Below, piece by piece: positions 43,052 to 52,680 of a stretch of DNA of 64,000 nt. The position numbers were made by a program, and so were the translations under genes. Each line of letters opens with the position of its first letter. Within the stretch, counting starts at the first letter, position 1. The notes under the pieces were generated by a model. It was not told where the DNA came from. It saw nothing but the letters and a program-made list of their open reading frames with translations, and made no database searches. The DNA lies in assembly GCF_014640975.1 (NCBI RefSeq), contig NZ_BMHO01000001.1:444166-508165 (forward strand). Direction: 5' to 3'. The stretch comes from Microbacterium faecale. Its GTDB lineage: Bacteria; Actinomycetota; Actinomycetes; Actinomycetales; Microbacteriaceae.

Positions 43052-43571
43052 GCTGACGCTGTTCGTGCTGCAGTACGGATTCCTCCTGCTGCTGTGGATC
43101 TTCGTGTTCGTGCTCATCTTCGCGCTACGCGCCGACGTCTTCGGCGGGCGCGTGCGCCGACTGCCGGAGTCCTCCGCACCCAGCCCGCCCGCGGCCGCAC
43201 CCGCCGCGCCGGTCGACAACCACGCCGAGACGGTGGCGCACGACATGCCGCGCGGATCCGCGTCATCGGGATCCGACATCGGCCGCGTCGTCATCACCTC
43301 GGGGCCGCGCGCGGGACTCGAGATCCCCCTCGGCACGGATCCCCTCACGATCGGGCGCTCGAGCGAATCCGGACTCGTGATCCGCGACGACTACACGTCC
43401 AGCCACCACGCGCGCCTCATCCGCTACGACGGCCGCTGGATGCTCCAGGACCTCGATTCCACGAACGGTACTTTCCACGACGGCGAACGCGTCACGTCCG
43501 GCTCCCCGGTCGCGATCCGCCCTGGCGCCCCGATCAAGGTCGGCGCCACGACCTTCGAGCTGCGGAAGTAG
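43044..43571 (+). CDS. fhaB: FHA domain protein FhaB (FipA-like)
   Basis: The 175-residue protein has one N-terminal transmembrane helix (about residues 4-26: LFVLQYGFLLLLWIFVFVLIFAL), a Pro/Ala-rich linker and a C-terminal FHA domain (about 85-170). The domain contains LTIGRSSESGLVIRDDYTSSHHARL and LQDLDSTNGTFHDGERV. FhaB/FipA is a PknA/PknB target that interacts with FtsZ-FtsQ in mycobacteria. It is encoded between fhaA and the phosphatase gene, the standard actinobacterial order. Confidence 0.94.
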   Translation: MSELTLFVLQYGFLLLLWIFVFVLIFALRADVFGGRVRRLPESSAPSPPAAAPAAPVDNHAETVAHDMPRGSASSGSDIGRVVITSGPRAGLEIPLGTDPLTIGRSSESGLVIRDDYTSSHHARLIRYDGRWMLQDLDSTNGTFHDGERVTSGSPVAIRPGAPIKVGATTFELRK

Positions 43572-43581
43572 CCACTGACCG

Positions 43582-44832
43582 ATGGTCTTCGAAGGCTCCA
43601 GCGCCGCGATCAGCCACACGGGGCGCGTGCGGTCGAACAACCAGGATTCGGGCTACTGCGGCTCGAACCTGTTCGTCGTCGCCGACGGCATGGGCGGCCA
43701 CGCGGGCGGCGATGTCGCCTCCGCGGTCGCGATCGACCGACTGCAACCGCTCGATCGGCCGTTCGAGAACCCCCCGGAGGCCGAGGAGCTCCTGCGCACG
43801 ACGATCGCCGCGACGGCGAGCGACCTCGTCGAGATCGCGGGCCGCCGACCCCAGCTCGCCGGGCTCGGCACCACCGTCAGCGCGGTCGCGATGGTCGACG
43901 AGTACGCGGTCATCGGACACATCGGCGACTCGCGGATCTACCTGTTCCGCGATGACGCGCTGACGCAGATCACGGCCGACCACACCTTCGTGCAGCGCCT
44001 CGTCGAGACCGGCCGGATCACGCCGGAAGAGGCCCGCTATCACCCGCGGCGCTCCGTGCTGATGCGCGTGCTCGGCGATATGGACGTCAACCCCGAAGTC
44101 GACACGTTCATCATGCCGACGCGCCCCGGCGACCGCTGGCTGCTCTGCTCCGACGGGCTGTCCGGGGTCGTGGACGATTCGCATATCGCGAAGGCGCTCA
44201 GGCAGGAGATGCCCCCCGGACGCACCGCAGACACCCTGTTGCGGCAGGCGCTCGACGGCGGCGCGCCCGACAATGTCACCGTCGTCATCGTCGACGTGGG
44301 CGGTCACCACCCGCTCCACACGGGAACACCCACGATCGTCGGATCCGCGTCGAACCCGGACGGCGTCGACGTGCCCGCGTCGCGCTCGCTGCTGCCGACC
44401 GGCTGGCTGCACCCGCAGCGCGCCGCCGCGAACGAACCCAGCCACTTCGAGCCCGACACCGACTACCTCGAAGAGCTCATCGCCGAGGACCGGCGCCGGT
44501 CGCGACGGCGCCGCATCGTCGGAGCGACCGCGTTCGTCCTCCTCATCGGCGCGCTCGTCTTCGCCGCCGTGTCGTTCTACACCTGGACCCAGACGCGGTA
44601 CTTCGTCGGCGTCGATCAGGACAGCGTCGTCATCTATCAGGGCATCCAGCAGCAGATCGGTCCGATCTCCCTGTCGACGCCCTACGCGGACACCGACATC
44701 ATGCTCATCGACCTGCCCTCGGCGTGGCAGTTCCGCGCCGAGGAGACGATCCCGGCGGAATCGCTCGAGCACGCCCAGCAGATCGTCGAGAACCTGCGTT
44801 CGCGCGCGATCGACACGGGAGGTGACGAATGA
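43582..44832 (+). CDS. pstP: PP2C-family Ser/Thr phosphatase PstP
   Basis: The 416-residue phosphatase reverses PknA/PknB phosphorylation. Its PP2C domain (about residues 5-235) shows FVVADGMGGHAGGDVAS, IGHIGDSRIYLFR, LLCSDGLSGVV and PDNVTVVIVDV, which provide the metal-binding Asp residues. One transmembrane helix (about 312-335) separates it from a short extracytoplasmic tail of about 80 residues. It overlaps the rodA gene by 4 nt and follows fhaB by 10 nt. Confidence 0.95.
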   Translation: MVFEGSSAAISHTGRVRSNNQDSGYCGSNLFVVADGMGGHAGGDVASAVAIDRLQPLDRPFENPPEAEELLRTTIAATASDLVEIAGRRPQLAGLGTTVSAVAMVDEYAVIGHIGDSRIYLFRDDALTQITADHTFVQRLVETGRITPEEARYHPRRSVLMRVLGDMDVNPEVDTFIMPTRPGDRWLLCSDGLSGVVDDSHIAKALRQEMPPGRTADTLLRQALDGGAPDNVTVVIVDVGGHHPLHTGTPTIVGSASNPDGVDVPASRSLLPTGWLHPQRAAANEPSHFEPDTDYLEELIAEDRRRSRRRRIVGATAFVLLIGALVFAAVSFYTWTQTRYFVGVDQDSVVIYQGIQQQIGPISLSTPYADTDIMLIDLPSAWQFRAEETIPAESLEHAQQIVENLRSRAIDTGGDE

Positions 44833-46226
44833 CCGAGACCGCAACCGACACGGCCGACCGCCGGGTCAAGCGCGATCTGCGACGGATCCGCCGCGCGCAG
44901 CGCCTGCGCAACCGCGAGCTGATCCTTCTCACCTTCGCGGTCGCTCTCACGGTAGGCGCCTTCACGCTCGTGCAGCTCGGGGCCCTCGGGACCCTTGACC
45001 TCGGGATCCTGGCGATCGCGGTAACCCTGTGTGCCCTCGCGGTGGCGCTGCACATCGTGCTGCGCATCCGGGCGTCCCAGGCCGATCCGTTCCTCCTTCC
45101 CGTCGCGCTGTTGCTGACGGGGCTCGGCACGGCCATGATCTACCGCATCGATCTGGCCTATGAGGCGAACGGCATCGCCGAGCAGTCGAACGCCGGCGCG
45201 CACCAGCTCCTCTACGCGATGCTCTCGCTCGGACTCTGCGGCGTGCTCGTCTGGCTGCTCACGAACTATCGCGTGCTGTTCCGATACACCTACATCTTCG
45301 GCTTGACGGGCGTCGTGCTGCTCATCCTGCCGTTCGTGCCGTTCCTCAACGGCGGCGGTAACGCCGTGGTGTGGATCCGCATCGCCGGATACAACTTCCA
45401 ACCGGGCGAGATCGCGAAGATCTGCCTCGCGATCTTCTTCGCCGGCTACCTGGTGCGCACGCGCGAGTCGCTCGCATCGACGGGTCGGCGCGTGCTCGGC
45501 TTCACCTTCCCGCGCGCGCGGGAGTTCGGTCCGCTGCTCGTCATCTGGCTCATCTCGATGGGCATCATCGTCGCGCAGCGCGACCTCGGCACGGGGATCC
45601 TGATCTTCGGCATGTTCGTCGCGATGCTGTACGTCGCCACGGGCAAGACGGGCTGGGTGCTTATCGGTGTGCTCCTCGCCGGAGCAGGCGCCGCCGTCGC
45701 GAGCGCCGTGATGCCCTACGTGCACGGACGCTTCGACCAGTGGCTCAACGCGTTCGACCAGGATCTCTACAACGCCGACGTCAACTCGAGCTTCCAGCTC
45801 GTGAACGGCATCTTCGGGCTCGCGCACGGCGGCATGTCCGGCACCGGGCTGGGCCAGGGCCGGCCGCACCTCACGCCGGTCGCCAACAGCGACTACATCA
45901 TCCCGAGCCTCGGCGAGGAGCTCGGCCTCATCGGTCTGTTCGCGATCCTCGCGCTGTATCTCGTCTTCGTCAGCCGTGGCGCGCACGTGGGCGTCGCCGG
46001 CCAGGATGATTTCGGAAAGCTGCTGTCGGTGGGCCTGGCGTTCACGATCGCGCTTCAGGTCTTCATCATGGTGGGTGGCGTCACCCGCGTCATTCCGTTG
46101 ACCGGTCTGACGACGCCGTTCCTCGCGGCGGGCGGCAGCTCGCTGCTCGCGAACTGGCTCATCGTGGCGATCCTGTTACGTGTCAGTGACGCGGTGCGCC
46201 GACAGCCCCGGGCGGTGATCGGATGA
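44829..46226 (+). CDS. rodA: FtsW/RodA/SpoVE family cell-wall glycosyltransferase
   Basis: The 465-residue SEDS-family peptidoglycan polymerase uses lipid II and pairs with the penicillin-binding protein encoded next. About ten transmembrane helices are visible. The conserved section around IAGYNFQPGEIAKICLAIFFAGYLV contains the catalytic-type loop, and NSDYIIPSLGEELGLIG and ITRVIPLTGLTTPFLAAGGSS-like segments lie near the C-terminus. RodA is favoured over FtsW because it is paired with pbpA and the kinase genes. It has 4-nt overlaps on both sides. Confidence 0.94.
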   Translation: MTETATDTADRRVKRDLRRIRRAQRLRNRELILLTFAVALTVGAFTLVQLGALGTLDLGILAIAVTLCALAVALHIVLRIRASQADPFLLPVALLLTGLGTAMIYRIDLAYEANGIAEQSNAGAHQLLYAMLSLGLCGVLVWLLTNYRVLFRYTYIFGLTGVVLLILPFVPFLNGGGNAVVWIRIAGYNFQPGEIAKICLAIFFAGYLVRTRESLASTGRRVLGFTFPRAREFGPLLVIWLISMGIIVAQRDLGTGILIFGMFVAMLYVATGKTGWVLIGVLLAGAGAAVASAVMPYVHGRFDQWLNAFDQDLYNADVNSSFQLVNGIFGLAHGGMSGTGLGQGRPHLTPVANSDYIIPSLGEELGLIGLFAILALYLVFVSRGAHVGVAGQDDFGKLLSVGLAFTIALQVFIMVGGVTRVIPLTGLTTPFLAAGGSSLLANWLIVAILLRVSDAVRRQPRAVIG

Positions 46227-47683
46227 CCAAGGAGATCCGGCGGCTGAGCATCATCGTCGCCTTCATGTTCGTGGCGCTGTTCGCGTCGACGAGCGTGATC
46301 CAGGTGTTCTCCGCCAGCGAGCTGGCGGGTAACGAGAACAACCGTCGCACGCTGTACGACTCGTACGAGGTGAGGCGCGGCACGATCATCGCCGGTGGCG
46401 AGCAGATCGCGCGCTCCCAGTCGACGAACGACCGTTACGCCTATCAGCGCGTGTACACGGATCCGCTGATGTGGGCGGGCGTCACGGGGTACTTCAATCC
46501 CGCGCTCGGCTCGGCAACGGGGCTCGAGCTCGCCATGAATCAGGAACTGAGCGGTTTCGCCGACTCGGGCTTCCTCTCGCGCCTGAACCAGGTCGTCACG
46601 GGGCAGGAGCCGCGCGGCTCCTCCGTCGAGCTGACGCTCGACCCCGCCGTCCAGCGCGCCGCGTACGACGCCATGATCGGGATGGGCTTCTCGGGAGCCG
46701 TCGTCGCCGTCGAACCGGACACCGGGCGCCTCCTCGCGCTCGTGTCCACGCCGGGCTTCGACGCGAACGCCCTCGCCGTACACGACTCGGAGCAGGCGCA
46801 GGCAGCGTACGACCAGCTCGAGGGGGACGAGCTTCACCCGCTGGTGAACAAGGCCCTGCGCCAGACGTACCAGCCCGGATCCATCTTCAAGATCGTCGTT
46901 GCCGCAGCTGCGCTGGAATCGGGCGACTTCACACCGGACAGCACGTTCGACAACCCCGCCGAGTACACGCTCCCGGGATCCGGCACCACGATCTACAACG
47001 CGACCCGCGGGACCTGCGGCGGCCTCGGCTCCGACGAGGTCACGCTCGCCGAGACGATCGAGTACAGCTGCAACATCCCGATGGCACAGCTGGCGGACGA
47101 GCTCGGCGCCGAGGCGATCCGGGAGCAGGCCGAGCGCTTCGGCTTCGGCAGCGAGTTCGCGGTGCCGCTCACGTCGGTGCCATCGGTCTACGACCCGTCC
47201 GGCGCTGCCCAGACGGCGCAGTCCGGCTACGGCCAGAACCGGGTCCTGTCCACTCCGCTCCAGGCCGCGATGTGGACCGCGGCGATCGCGAACGGCGGCA
47301 CGCTGATGTCGCCGTGGATGGTCGACCAGGTCGTCGGCGAAGACCTCTCGGTGCAGCAGCAGTACACGGCATCCGAGATCGGACGGGCGCTGGACGAAGA
47401 CGTCGCAGAATCCGTTACCGAGATGATGGTGTCAAGCGTGACAACCGGGGCCGCTTCCAATGCAAGAATAGAGGGCGTTGACGTGGCCGGGAAGACGGGC
47501 ACGGCGGAGAACGACGATGCACCGCATACGCTGTGGTTCACCGGCTTCGCTCCGGCGGAGGATCCCGAAGTAGCGGTCGCGGTCGTGGTGGAAGACGGCG
47601 GCGGCCAGGGACAGTCAGGTTTTGGAAACACGATCGCGGCTCCCATCGCGAAGAAGGTCATGGAGGCGGTGCTCGCACAATGA
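46223..47683 (+). CDS. pbpA: Penicillin-binding protein, class B transpeptidase PbpA
   Basis: This 486-residue D,D-transpeptidase has an N-terminal membrane anchor (about residues 9-30) and a short dimerisation domain. Its penicillin-binding domain has catalytic Ser 220 in QPGSIFK (SxxK), YSCN (SxN, Ser 282) and KTGTAE with Lys 424. It cross-links the glycan strands made by RodA. The usual order rodA-pbpA-pknA-pknB is preserved. Its stop overlaps the pknA ATG by 4 nt. Confidence 0.95.
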   Translation: MTKEIRRLSIIVAFMFVALFASTSVIQVFSASELAGNENNRRTLYDSYEVRRGTIIAGGEQIARSQSTNDRYAYQRVYTDPLMWAGVTGYFNPALGSATGLELAMNQELSGFADSGFLSRLNQVVTGQEPRGSSVELTLDPAVQRAAYDAMIGMGFSGAVVAVEPDTGRLLALVSTPGFDANALAVHDSEQAQAAYDQLEGDELHPLVNKALRQTYQPGSIFKIVVAAAALESGDFTPDSTFDNPAEYTLPGSGTTIYNATRGTCGGLGSDEVTLAETIEYSCNIPMAQLADELGAEAIREQAERFGFGSEFAVPLTSVPSVYDPSGAAQTAQSGYGQNRVLSTPLQAAMWTAAIANGGTLMSPWMVDQVVGEDLSVQQQYTASEIGRALDEDVAESVTEMMVSSVTTGAASNARIEGVDVAGKTGTAENDDAPHTLWFTGFAPAEDPEVAVAVVVEDGGGQGQSGFGNTIAAPIAKKVMEAVLAQ

Positions 47684-49464
47684 GGCCAACGCAAGGTGTG
47701 ACGTTCGGCGGGCGTTATGAGCTGAGTTCCCGCATCGCCATCGGCGGCATGGGCGAAGTCTGGGAGGCGACCGACCACGTCATCGGACGCACGGTCGCGA
47801 TCAAGATCCTCAAAGACGAGTACATGGGGGATCCCGGCTTTCTGGAGCGCTTCCGCGCCGAGGCCCGCCACGCGGCGCTCGTCAACCACGAGGGCATCGC
47901 GAGTGTCTTCGACTACGGCGAGGAGAACGGATCCGCGTACCTCGTCATGGAGCTCGTCCCCGGGGAAGCGCTGTCGACGATGCTGGAGCGCGACACGTCG
48001 CTCGCCTCCGACAAGGTGCTGGACTACGTCTCGCAGACAGCCTCCGCGCTGCAGGCCGCCCACGCCGCGGGCCTCGTGCACCGTGACATCAAGCCCGGAA
48101 ACCTGCTGATCACGCCCGACGGCCGCGTGAAGATCACCGACTTCGGCATCGCGCGCATCGCCGACCAGGTGCCCCTCACCGCCACGGGCCAGGTCATGGG
48201 CACGGTGCAGTACCTGTCGCCGGAGCAGGCGTCCGGCCACCCCGCGAGTCCCGCCACGGACATCTACTCGCTCGGCATCGTCGCGTACGAATGCCTGGCC
48301 GGGAAGCGTCCCTTCACGGGGGAGTCGCAGGTCGCGATCGCGATGGCGCAGATCAACGACACGCCTCCTCCGCTGCCGGAGTCGATCCCCGCGCCCGTGC
48401 GCCGCCTCGTGATGGCGATGATCGCGAAGAAGCCCGCCGATCGCCCGGCCTCGGCGGCCGCCGTCTCACGCGCGTGCAACGCACTGCGGCGGGGCGACAT
48501 GAGCGCCGCCATCGCCGCCGCGCCGATGCTCGCGGCCGGTGCGGGCGGATCCGACGAGATGACGCAGCTGCTCGCCGGCACGGGAGCCGCCACGCAGATG
48601 ATGCCCGCGACCTCGCCGCTGCCGATGGACGCGAATCAGCCGGCCCAGAAGCCCAAGAAGAAGCGCAGCCCGTGGACGGGCCCGCTGATCGCCCTCATCG
48701 TGCTGCTCGTCGTCGTCATCGCCGGCGCCGTCTGGGGCCTGACGACCGGGTTCTTCGACGGTGACGATGGTGGGGCGGCCGCGACGCCGACGCCGACCAT
48801 CGAGCCCACACCGCAGCCGACGGAGACCGAGACTCCCGAACCGGAGCGCGTCGACGTGCTCGCGCTCGGTCTCGAAGGCCGCACGTGCGACGACGCGCAG
48901 CGTGTGATCAGCGAGCAGGACGCGCAGATCACGTTCAGTTGCGACGTCGGAAACGCCGCGAGCACCGAGGACGAGGTCGGGACGATCTACGAGGTCTCGC
49001 CCGGCGGCTTCGTCAACGAGGGCGACACGATCACGGCGACCTATTACGCCGAGCTTCCCGAGATTCCCGCGCCGGAGAATCCGCCGTCGTTCAGCGAGAC
49101 CGAGATCCAGCGCGGCGCCGTCGTGCAGCTGAACTGGGAGCCCTTCACCTGTCCCAGCGGCACGGGCGACCTGCAGGGCTACGAGGTCACCGTCGAGGGC
49201 GGCATCTTCGACGACGGATCCGAACAGCGCACCTTCGGTGCCGGCGGGTACGTGACGCAGGTCGCGATCAAGGAAGACGCGCAGTACGTCGGCGCCTCCT
49301 ACCGAGCCATCTGTGCGTCCGGTGACACGCAGCGCACCTCCGATGCCGCGTCGATGGACCCGATCGAGACCGTCGCCCCCGACGACTCAGACGGACCCGG
49401 GGGGCCCGGCCAGTCGCCCAACCCCAATCCGAGCGGACCGCCTTCCGACGGTGACGCCACGTGA
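47680..49464 (+). CDS. pknA: Serine/threonine protein kinase PknA with atypical extracellular region
   Basis: The 594-residue receptor-type kinase has a kinase domain (about residues 10-265). It shows GGMGEVWEA, catalytic Lys 42 (TVAIKIL), HRDIKPGN with catalytic Asp 136, and KITDFGIA. A juxtamembrane region and one transmembrane helix (about 330-352) follow. Unlike mycobacterial PknA it carries a large outside part of about 240 residues. That part has a Thr/Pro linker, one PASTA-like unit ([20 protein letters not shown]) and an Ig- or fibronectin-like tail. It starts at ATG 47680 and ends overlapping pknB by 4 nt. Confidence 0.93.
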   Translation: MRPTQGVTFGGRYELSSRIAIGGMGEVWEATDHVIGRTVAIKILKDEYMGDPGFLERFRAEARHAALVNHEGIASVFDYGEENGSAYLVMELVPGEALSTMLERDTSLASDKVLDYVSQTASALQAAHAAGLVHRDIKPGNLLITPDGRVKITDFGIARIADQVPLTATGQVMGTVQYLSPEQASGHPASPATDIYSLGIVAYECLAGKRPFTGESQVAIAMAQINDTPPPLPESIPAPVRRLVMAMIAKKPADRPASAAAVSRACNALRRGDMSAAIAAAPMLAAGAGGSDEMTQLLAGTGAATQMMPATSPLPMDANQPAQKPKKKRSPWTGPLIALIVLLVVVIAGAVWGLTTGFFDGDDGGAAATPTPTIEPTPQPTETETPEPERVDVLALGLEGRTCDDAQRVISEQDAQITFSCDVGNAASTEDEVGTIYEVSPGGFVNEGDTITATYYAELPEIPAPENPPSFSETEIQRGAVVQLNWEPFTCPSGTGDLQGYEVTVEGGIFDDGSEQRTFGAGGYVTQVAIKEDAQYVGASYRAICASGDTQRTSDAASMDPIETVAPDDSDGPGGPGQSPNPNPSGPPSDGDAT

Positions 49465-51278
49465 CAGACGACCCCACTGAGGCGATCGGCACGCCCACGC
49501 AGGCCGAGCGCATCCTCTCGGGTCGGTACCGCGTCGATGCGCTCATCGGACGCGGCGGAATGGCGAGTGTCTACCGCGGTTATGACCTCACGCTCGGGCG
49601 CACGATCGCGATCAAGATCCTCCGCAGCGACCTGGCGCAGGACAACACGTTCCGCACGCGGTTCCGTCTCGAGGCGCAGGCCGCGAGTCGGATGGCGCAT
49701 CCGTCGATCGTGCGCGTCTACGACGCCGGCGAGGATCTCGACGACGACGGCTCCGGCGGCACGACGCACACGCCGTACATCATCATGGAGCTCGTCCGGG
49801 GGCGCCTCCTCAAGGACGTCATCGCCGCGGGGCCGGTGTCGGCGGACGATGCGGCGGGCTACATCGACGGGATCCTCGAGGCCCTCGAGTATTCGCACCG
49901 CGCGGGCGTCGTGCACCGCGACATCAAGCCCGCGAACGTCATGATCGATGACGACGGTCAGATCAAGGTGATGGACTTCGGCATCGCGCGCGCCGTGAGC
50001 GATACGTCCGCGACCGTGGCCGAGACGACGACGATCCTCGGCACCGCGGCGTACTTCTCCCCGGAGCAGGCACAGGGTGCCCCGGTCGACGCACGAGCCG
50101 ATCTCTATTCGACCGGCGTCGTCTTATACGAGCTCCTTGCCGGCCGTCCGCCCTTCGTGGGTAACTCGCCCGTCGCGGTCGCGTCGCAGCACGTGCGCGA
50201 CGCGCCGACCCCCCCGACCCAGGTCGGCGACGACGTGCCCGCGCAGCTGGATCCCGTCGTGCTCCGCGCGCTCGCGAAGGATCCGGCGCAGCGCTTTCCC
50301 GATGCGGCCACCTTCCGCGAGGCGCTGGACGCCGCCCTCGACGGCCGCGCGCCCTCGCAGCGCCAACTCACCCATCTGACGGAGGAGCTATACGGCGCGG
50401 GCCAGCGCGCCCGCAACGAGGTCGCGCACACGCTCACCCAGCTCTCCAGTGAGACGGGCACAACGCGCACGCAGTCCGGGCCGCCCGTGGCATGGGTCTG
50501 GGCGGCGATCGCCCTCGTCATCGCCCTGATCATCGCCGTCGGCTACTGGGTCGTCCGCACGGATCCGCTCGACTTACGCGCCGCCGACACGGTCGACGTC
50601 GCCAATGTGTCGGGCTGGTCACTTGAGGCCGCGACAGCCGAGCTCGAGGGTCGCGGACTCGAGGTGACCCTGTCCTCCGAACCGAGCGACACCGTCGCCG
50701 CCGACATCGTCATCGGCACGGATCCGGCGGCCGGCGTCTCTCTCGGCATCGGCGCGACCGTCGAGATCGTCGTGTCTGCCGGCCCCTTGATGGCTGAGAT
50801 TCCCGAACTCGAGGGGGACAACGAGGATGCCGCGCGCGCGGCGATCGACGGCGTCGAGGGTCTCATGCTCGGGCGCGTCTTCCCACAGAACGAGCCCGGC
50901 GTCGAACGCGGCACCGTGCTGAACGCCCAAGTCGGTGGATCCGATGTCGAGCCGGGCGACGAAGTGTTGCAGGGGTCGTCGGTGGATCTCACGGTCGCGA
51001 CCGGCCGCGTGACGGTCGCGGACCTCACGGGGTTCACGATTGACGCCGCCAAGCGGATCCTCGAGGAGGAGCTGCAGCTCGACGTGGAGGTCGAGAAGGA
51101 CAACACCTGTGAGGAGTCGGATCTGGTGACGAAGCAGGATCCGGGCGTCGGCGACGTGCAGATCGACGAGACCGTGACGCTCACACACTGCTCGGGGGAC
51201 GACGACTTCGTCGATCCCGATGGCGACGAACCCGGATACCGGCCGTTGCAGGAAAGCACTGCGCTCGTTCTCCCATAG
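49461..51278 (+). CDS. pknB: Serine/threonine protein kinase PknB with PASTA repeats
   Basis: The 605-residue master kinase of cell-wall growth and division has a kinase domain (about residues 20-285) with [11 protein letters not shown], Lys 52 (AIKIL), HRDIKPAN with Asp 154, and KVMDFGIA. A transmembrane helix lies near residue 345-365 ([21 protein letters not shown]). Outside are three PASTA repeats (about 380-440, 445-515, 518-590) that bind muropeptides or lipid II. The start is GTG 49461. The stop at 51276-51278 lies within the -10 box of crgA. Confidence 0.95.
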   Translation: MTDDPTEAIGTPTQAERILSGRYRVDALIGRGGMASVYRGYDLTLGRTIAIKILRSDLAQDNTFRTRFRLEAQAASRMAHPSIVRVYDAGEDLDDDGSGGTTHTPYIIMELVRGRLLKDVIAAGPVSADDAAGYIDGILEALEYSHRAGVVHRDIKPANVMIDDDGQIKVMDFGIARAVSDTSATVAETTTILGTAAYFSPEQAQGAPVDARADLYSTGVVLYELLAGRPPFVGNSPVAVASQHVRDAPTPPTQVGDDVPAQLDPVVLRALAKDPAQRFPDAATFREALDAALDGRAPSQRQLTHLTEELYGAGQRARNEVAHTLTQLSSETGTTRTQSGPPVAWVWAAIALVIALIIAVGYWVVRTDPLDLRAADTVDVANVSGWSLEAATAELEGRGLEVTLSSEPSDTVAADIVIGTDPAAGVSLGIGATVEIVVSAGPLMAEIPELEGDNEDAARAAIDGVEGLMLGRVFPQNEPGVERGTVLNAQVGGSDVEPGDEVLQGSSVDLTVATGRVTVADLTGFTIDAAKRILEEELQLDVEVEKDNTCEESDLVTKQDPGVGDVQIDETVTLTHCSGDDDFVDPDGDEPGYRPLQESTALVLP

Positions 51279-51281
51279 ACT
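51276..51281 (+). promoter_or_regulatory. -10 element TAGACT, leaderless start of crgA
   Basis: TAGACT overlaps the pknB stop codon and stands exactly 6 nt before the crgA ATG, with no ribosome site between, as at nucS. Confidence 0.45.
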
Positions 51282-51287
51282 GACGTC

Positions 51288-51527
51288 ATGGCACGAAAGA
51301 ACCGCGAGGAAGACGACGACATCACCCACATCCCGGGTGAGCCGCTGCCCAACCCGGTGTGGTTCAAGCCCACGATGGTGGCCTTCTTTCTCCTCGGGCT
51401 CGCCTGGGTGCTCGTGTTCTACGTCTCCGGCAGTCAATTCCCCATCCCCGACATCGGCGCATGGAACCTCGCAATCGGCGGCGGCCTGGCCTTCGTGGGC
51501 CTGCTGATGGCAACACGCTGGCGCTAG
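51288..51527 (+). CDS. crgA: Cell division protein CrgA
   Basis: The 79-residue membrane protein has two helices (about residues 29-46 and 58-76). It contains NPVWFKPTMVAFFLLGLAWVLVFYVSG and ends GGLAFVGLLMATRWR, the typical CrgA ending. CrgA helps place FtsZ rings and recruits septal peptidoglycan synthases in actinobacteria. It is the last gene of the fha-pkn operon and may also be transcribed separately. A strong terminator lies 20 bp after its stop. Confidence 0.95.
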   Translation: MARKNREEDDDITHIPGEPLPNPVWFKPTMVAFFLLGLAWVLVFYVSGSQFPIPDIGAWNLAIGGGLAFVGLLMATRWR

Positions 51528-51546
51528 CGCCCCCTTCACTCACACC

Positions 51547-51582
51547 CAACGCCCCGGCCGGATCCCTCCGACCGGGGCGTTG
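51547..51582 (+). terminator. Terminator after crgA
   Basis: CAACGCCCCGGCCGG (51547-51561) and CCGACCGGGGCGTTG (51568-51582) form a 15-nt stem with one mismatch and a 6-nt loop. Confidence 0.8.
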
Positions 51583-51597
51583 CGCGTCTGCCGCGGA

Positions 51598-51666
51598 GTG
51601 AATTACACCGGTGTGATTCTCCACAGCGGTCTCCCCAGGTGTGAATAACAACGGTGTGATTTCTCC
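51598..51666. repeat. Two near-identical repeats with internal palindromes
   Basis: GTGAATTACACCGGTGTGAT at 51598 recurs as GTGAATAACAACGGTGTGAT at 51641, a 43-bp period; both continue T, then TCTCC. The core AATTACACCGGTGTGATT (51601-51618) is an almost perfect 18-nt palindrome, and the second copy spans 51644-51661. Two such sites four turns apart suggest cooperative protein binding. Confidence 0.6.
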
Positions 51667-51692
51667 CCACCTGGGGACAGACCTGTGGATAA
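51617..51692. promoter_or_regulatory. DnaA-box-like 9-mers between crgA and the rhomboid gene
   Basis: Perfect TTATCCACA on the minus strand at 51684-51692, TTATTCACA on the minus strand at 51640-51648, and TTCTCCACA on the plus strand at 51617-51625. They overlap the palindromic repeats. No dnaA or dnaN is near, so an origin is not supported. Confidence 0.45.
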
Positions 51693-51743
51693 CTTCGGGG
51701 ATAACTCGATCTCACCGCGCCGACGCGCGGGCCGCTGTGGCGC

Positions 51744-52631
51744 TCAGGGGAGCGTGAGAGCGATCCCGGCGAGCGGGAGCAGCAGGATGCCCACGATGAG
51801 GACGCCGACGCCGCAGAGCAGGGCGATCTGCAGACGCTGCTGTTTCGGTCGGCGCGTGCGCGTGAAGATGAAGCCGATGAGCGCCCCGAACACGAGACCG
51901 CCGACGTGCGCCTGCCAGGAGATGTTGAACCCGGGCACGAAGCCGAGGACGAGGTTGATGCCGAGCACGACATAGATTCCGGTCATATTGGCGCCGAGGT
52001 GGCGACCGATCACGAGCAGTGCGCCGAAGAGGCCGAAGATGGCCCCGGATGCGCCGACGACCGGTGTCGCGAAGGACAGCACTGCGACGGCAGCGGACCC
52101 GCCCGCCGCGGTGAGCACGTACGTGACCACGAAGCGCCACGTCCCGAGCAGGGGTTCAAGCGATCTGCCGATCATCCACAGCGCGAGCATGTTCATCGCG
52201 ACGTGCCAGAATCCGGAGTGCACGAGGGCGGCAGTGAGCACGCGCCAGGGCTCGATGTACGTGATCGGGGCGTAGAACATGAGCCACCGCTCGACGTCTA
52301 GGCCCGGAACGACGTTGCTCAGCATCTGGACGAGGTACATCACGGCGGTGACGACGAAGATGGTCGTCATCCCGCGCGTAGTCGAGGATCCGAACGAGAC
52401 GGTCGTTCCCCCGGTACCGCGGCCCCAGGTGCGCGCGGCCCGCTTCTGCGCGGGCGTGCGCTTCTTGCGCATCTCTTTCATGCACTCGGGGCAGATGACT
52501 CCGACCGAGGCCGGGGTCTGACATTCCGGGCAGACGGTGCGTGTGCACCGCTGACACAGCACGAAGCTCTGCCGCTTCGGGTGCCGGTAGCAGTAGTTGT
52601 CGCGGTTCTCGGTATAAGAGTTCGACGTCAC
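51744..52631 (-). CDS. Rhomboid family intramembrane serine protease with N-terminal zinc-binding region
   Basis: This 295-residue protein cleaves substrates inside the membrane. An N-terminal Cys/His cluster (CYRHPKRQSFVLCQRCTRTVCPECQ, then CPEC) looks like a B-box or zinc-ribbon domain. Six to seven transmembrane helices follow from about residue 85. Catalytic Ser is in VVGASGAIFGLFGALL and catalytic His in SWQAHVGGLVFGALIG, with HSGFWHVAMNMLALW as the conserved loop. It starts with GTG 52631. It is encoded just upstream of, and on the opposite strand to, the crgA operon end, next to the cyclophilin gene. Confidence 0.93.
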   Translation of the reverse strand: MTSNSYTENRDNYCYRHPKRQSFVLCQRCTRTVCPECQTPASVGVICPECMKEMRKKRTPAQKRAARTWGRGTGGTTVSFGSSTTRGMTTIFVVTAVMYLVQMLSNVVPGLDVERWLMFYAPITYIEPWRVLTAALVHSGFWHVAMNMLALWMIGRSLEPLLGTWRFVVTYVLTAAGGSAAVAVLSFATPVVGASGAIFGLFGALLVIGRHLGANMTGIYVVLGINLVLGFVPGFNISWQAHVGGLVFGALIGFIFTRTRRPKQQRLQIALLCGVGVLIVGILLLPLAGIALTLP

Positions 52632-52680
52632 TGCGTGCGGATCCTTTGCTGGCAGAGCCTCGTGCGGAAAGAGGAACTCG

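Noticed and set aside
51598..51712. Chromosomal replication origin
   Set aside because: Only three box-like 9-mers, with no dnaA, dnaN or AT-rich unwinding region in the window; kept as a DnaA-box-like cluster of unknown role.
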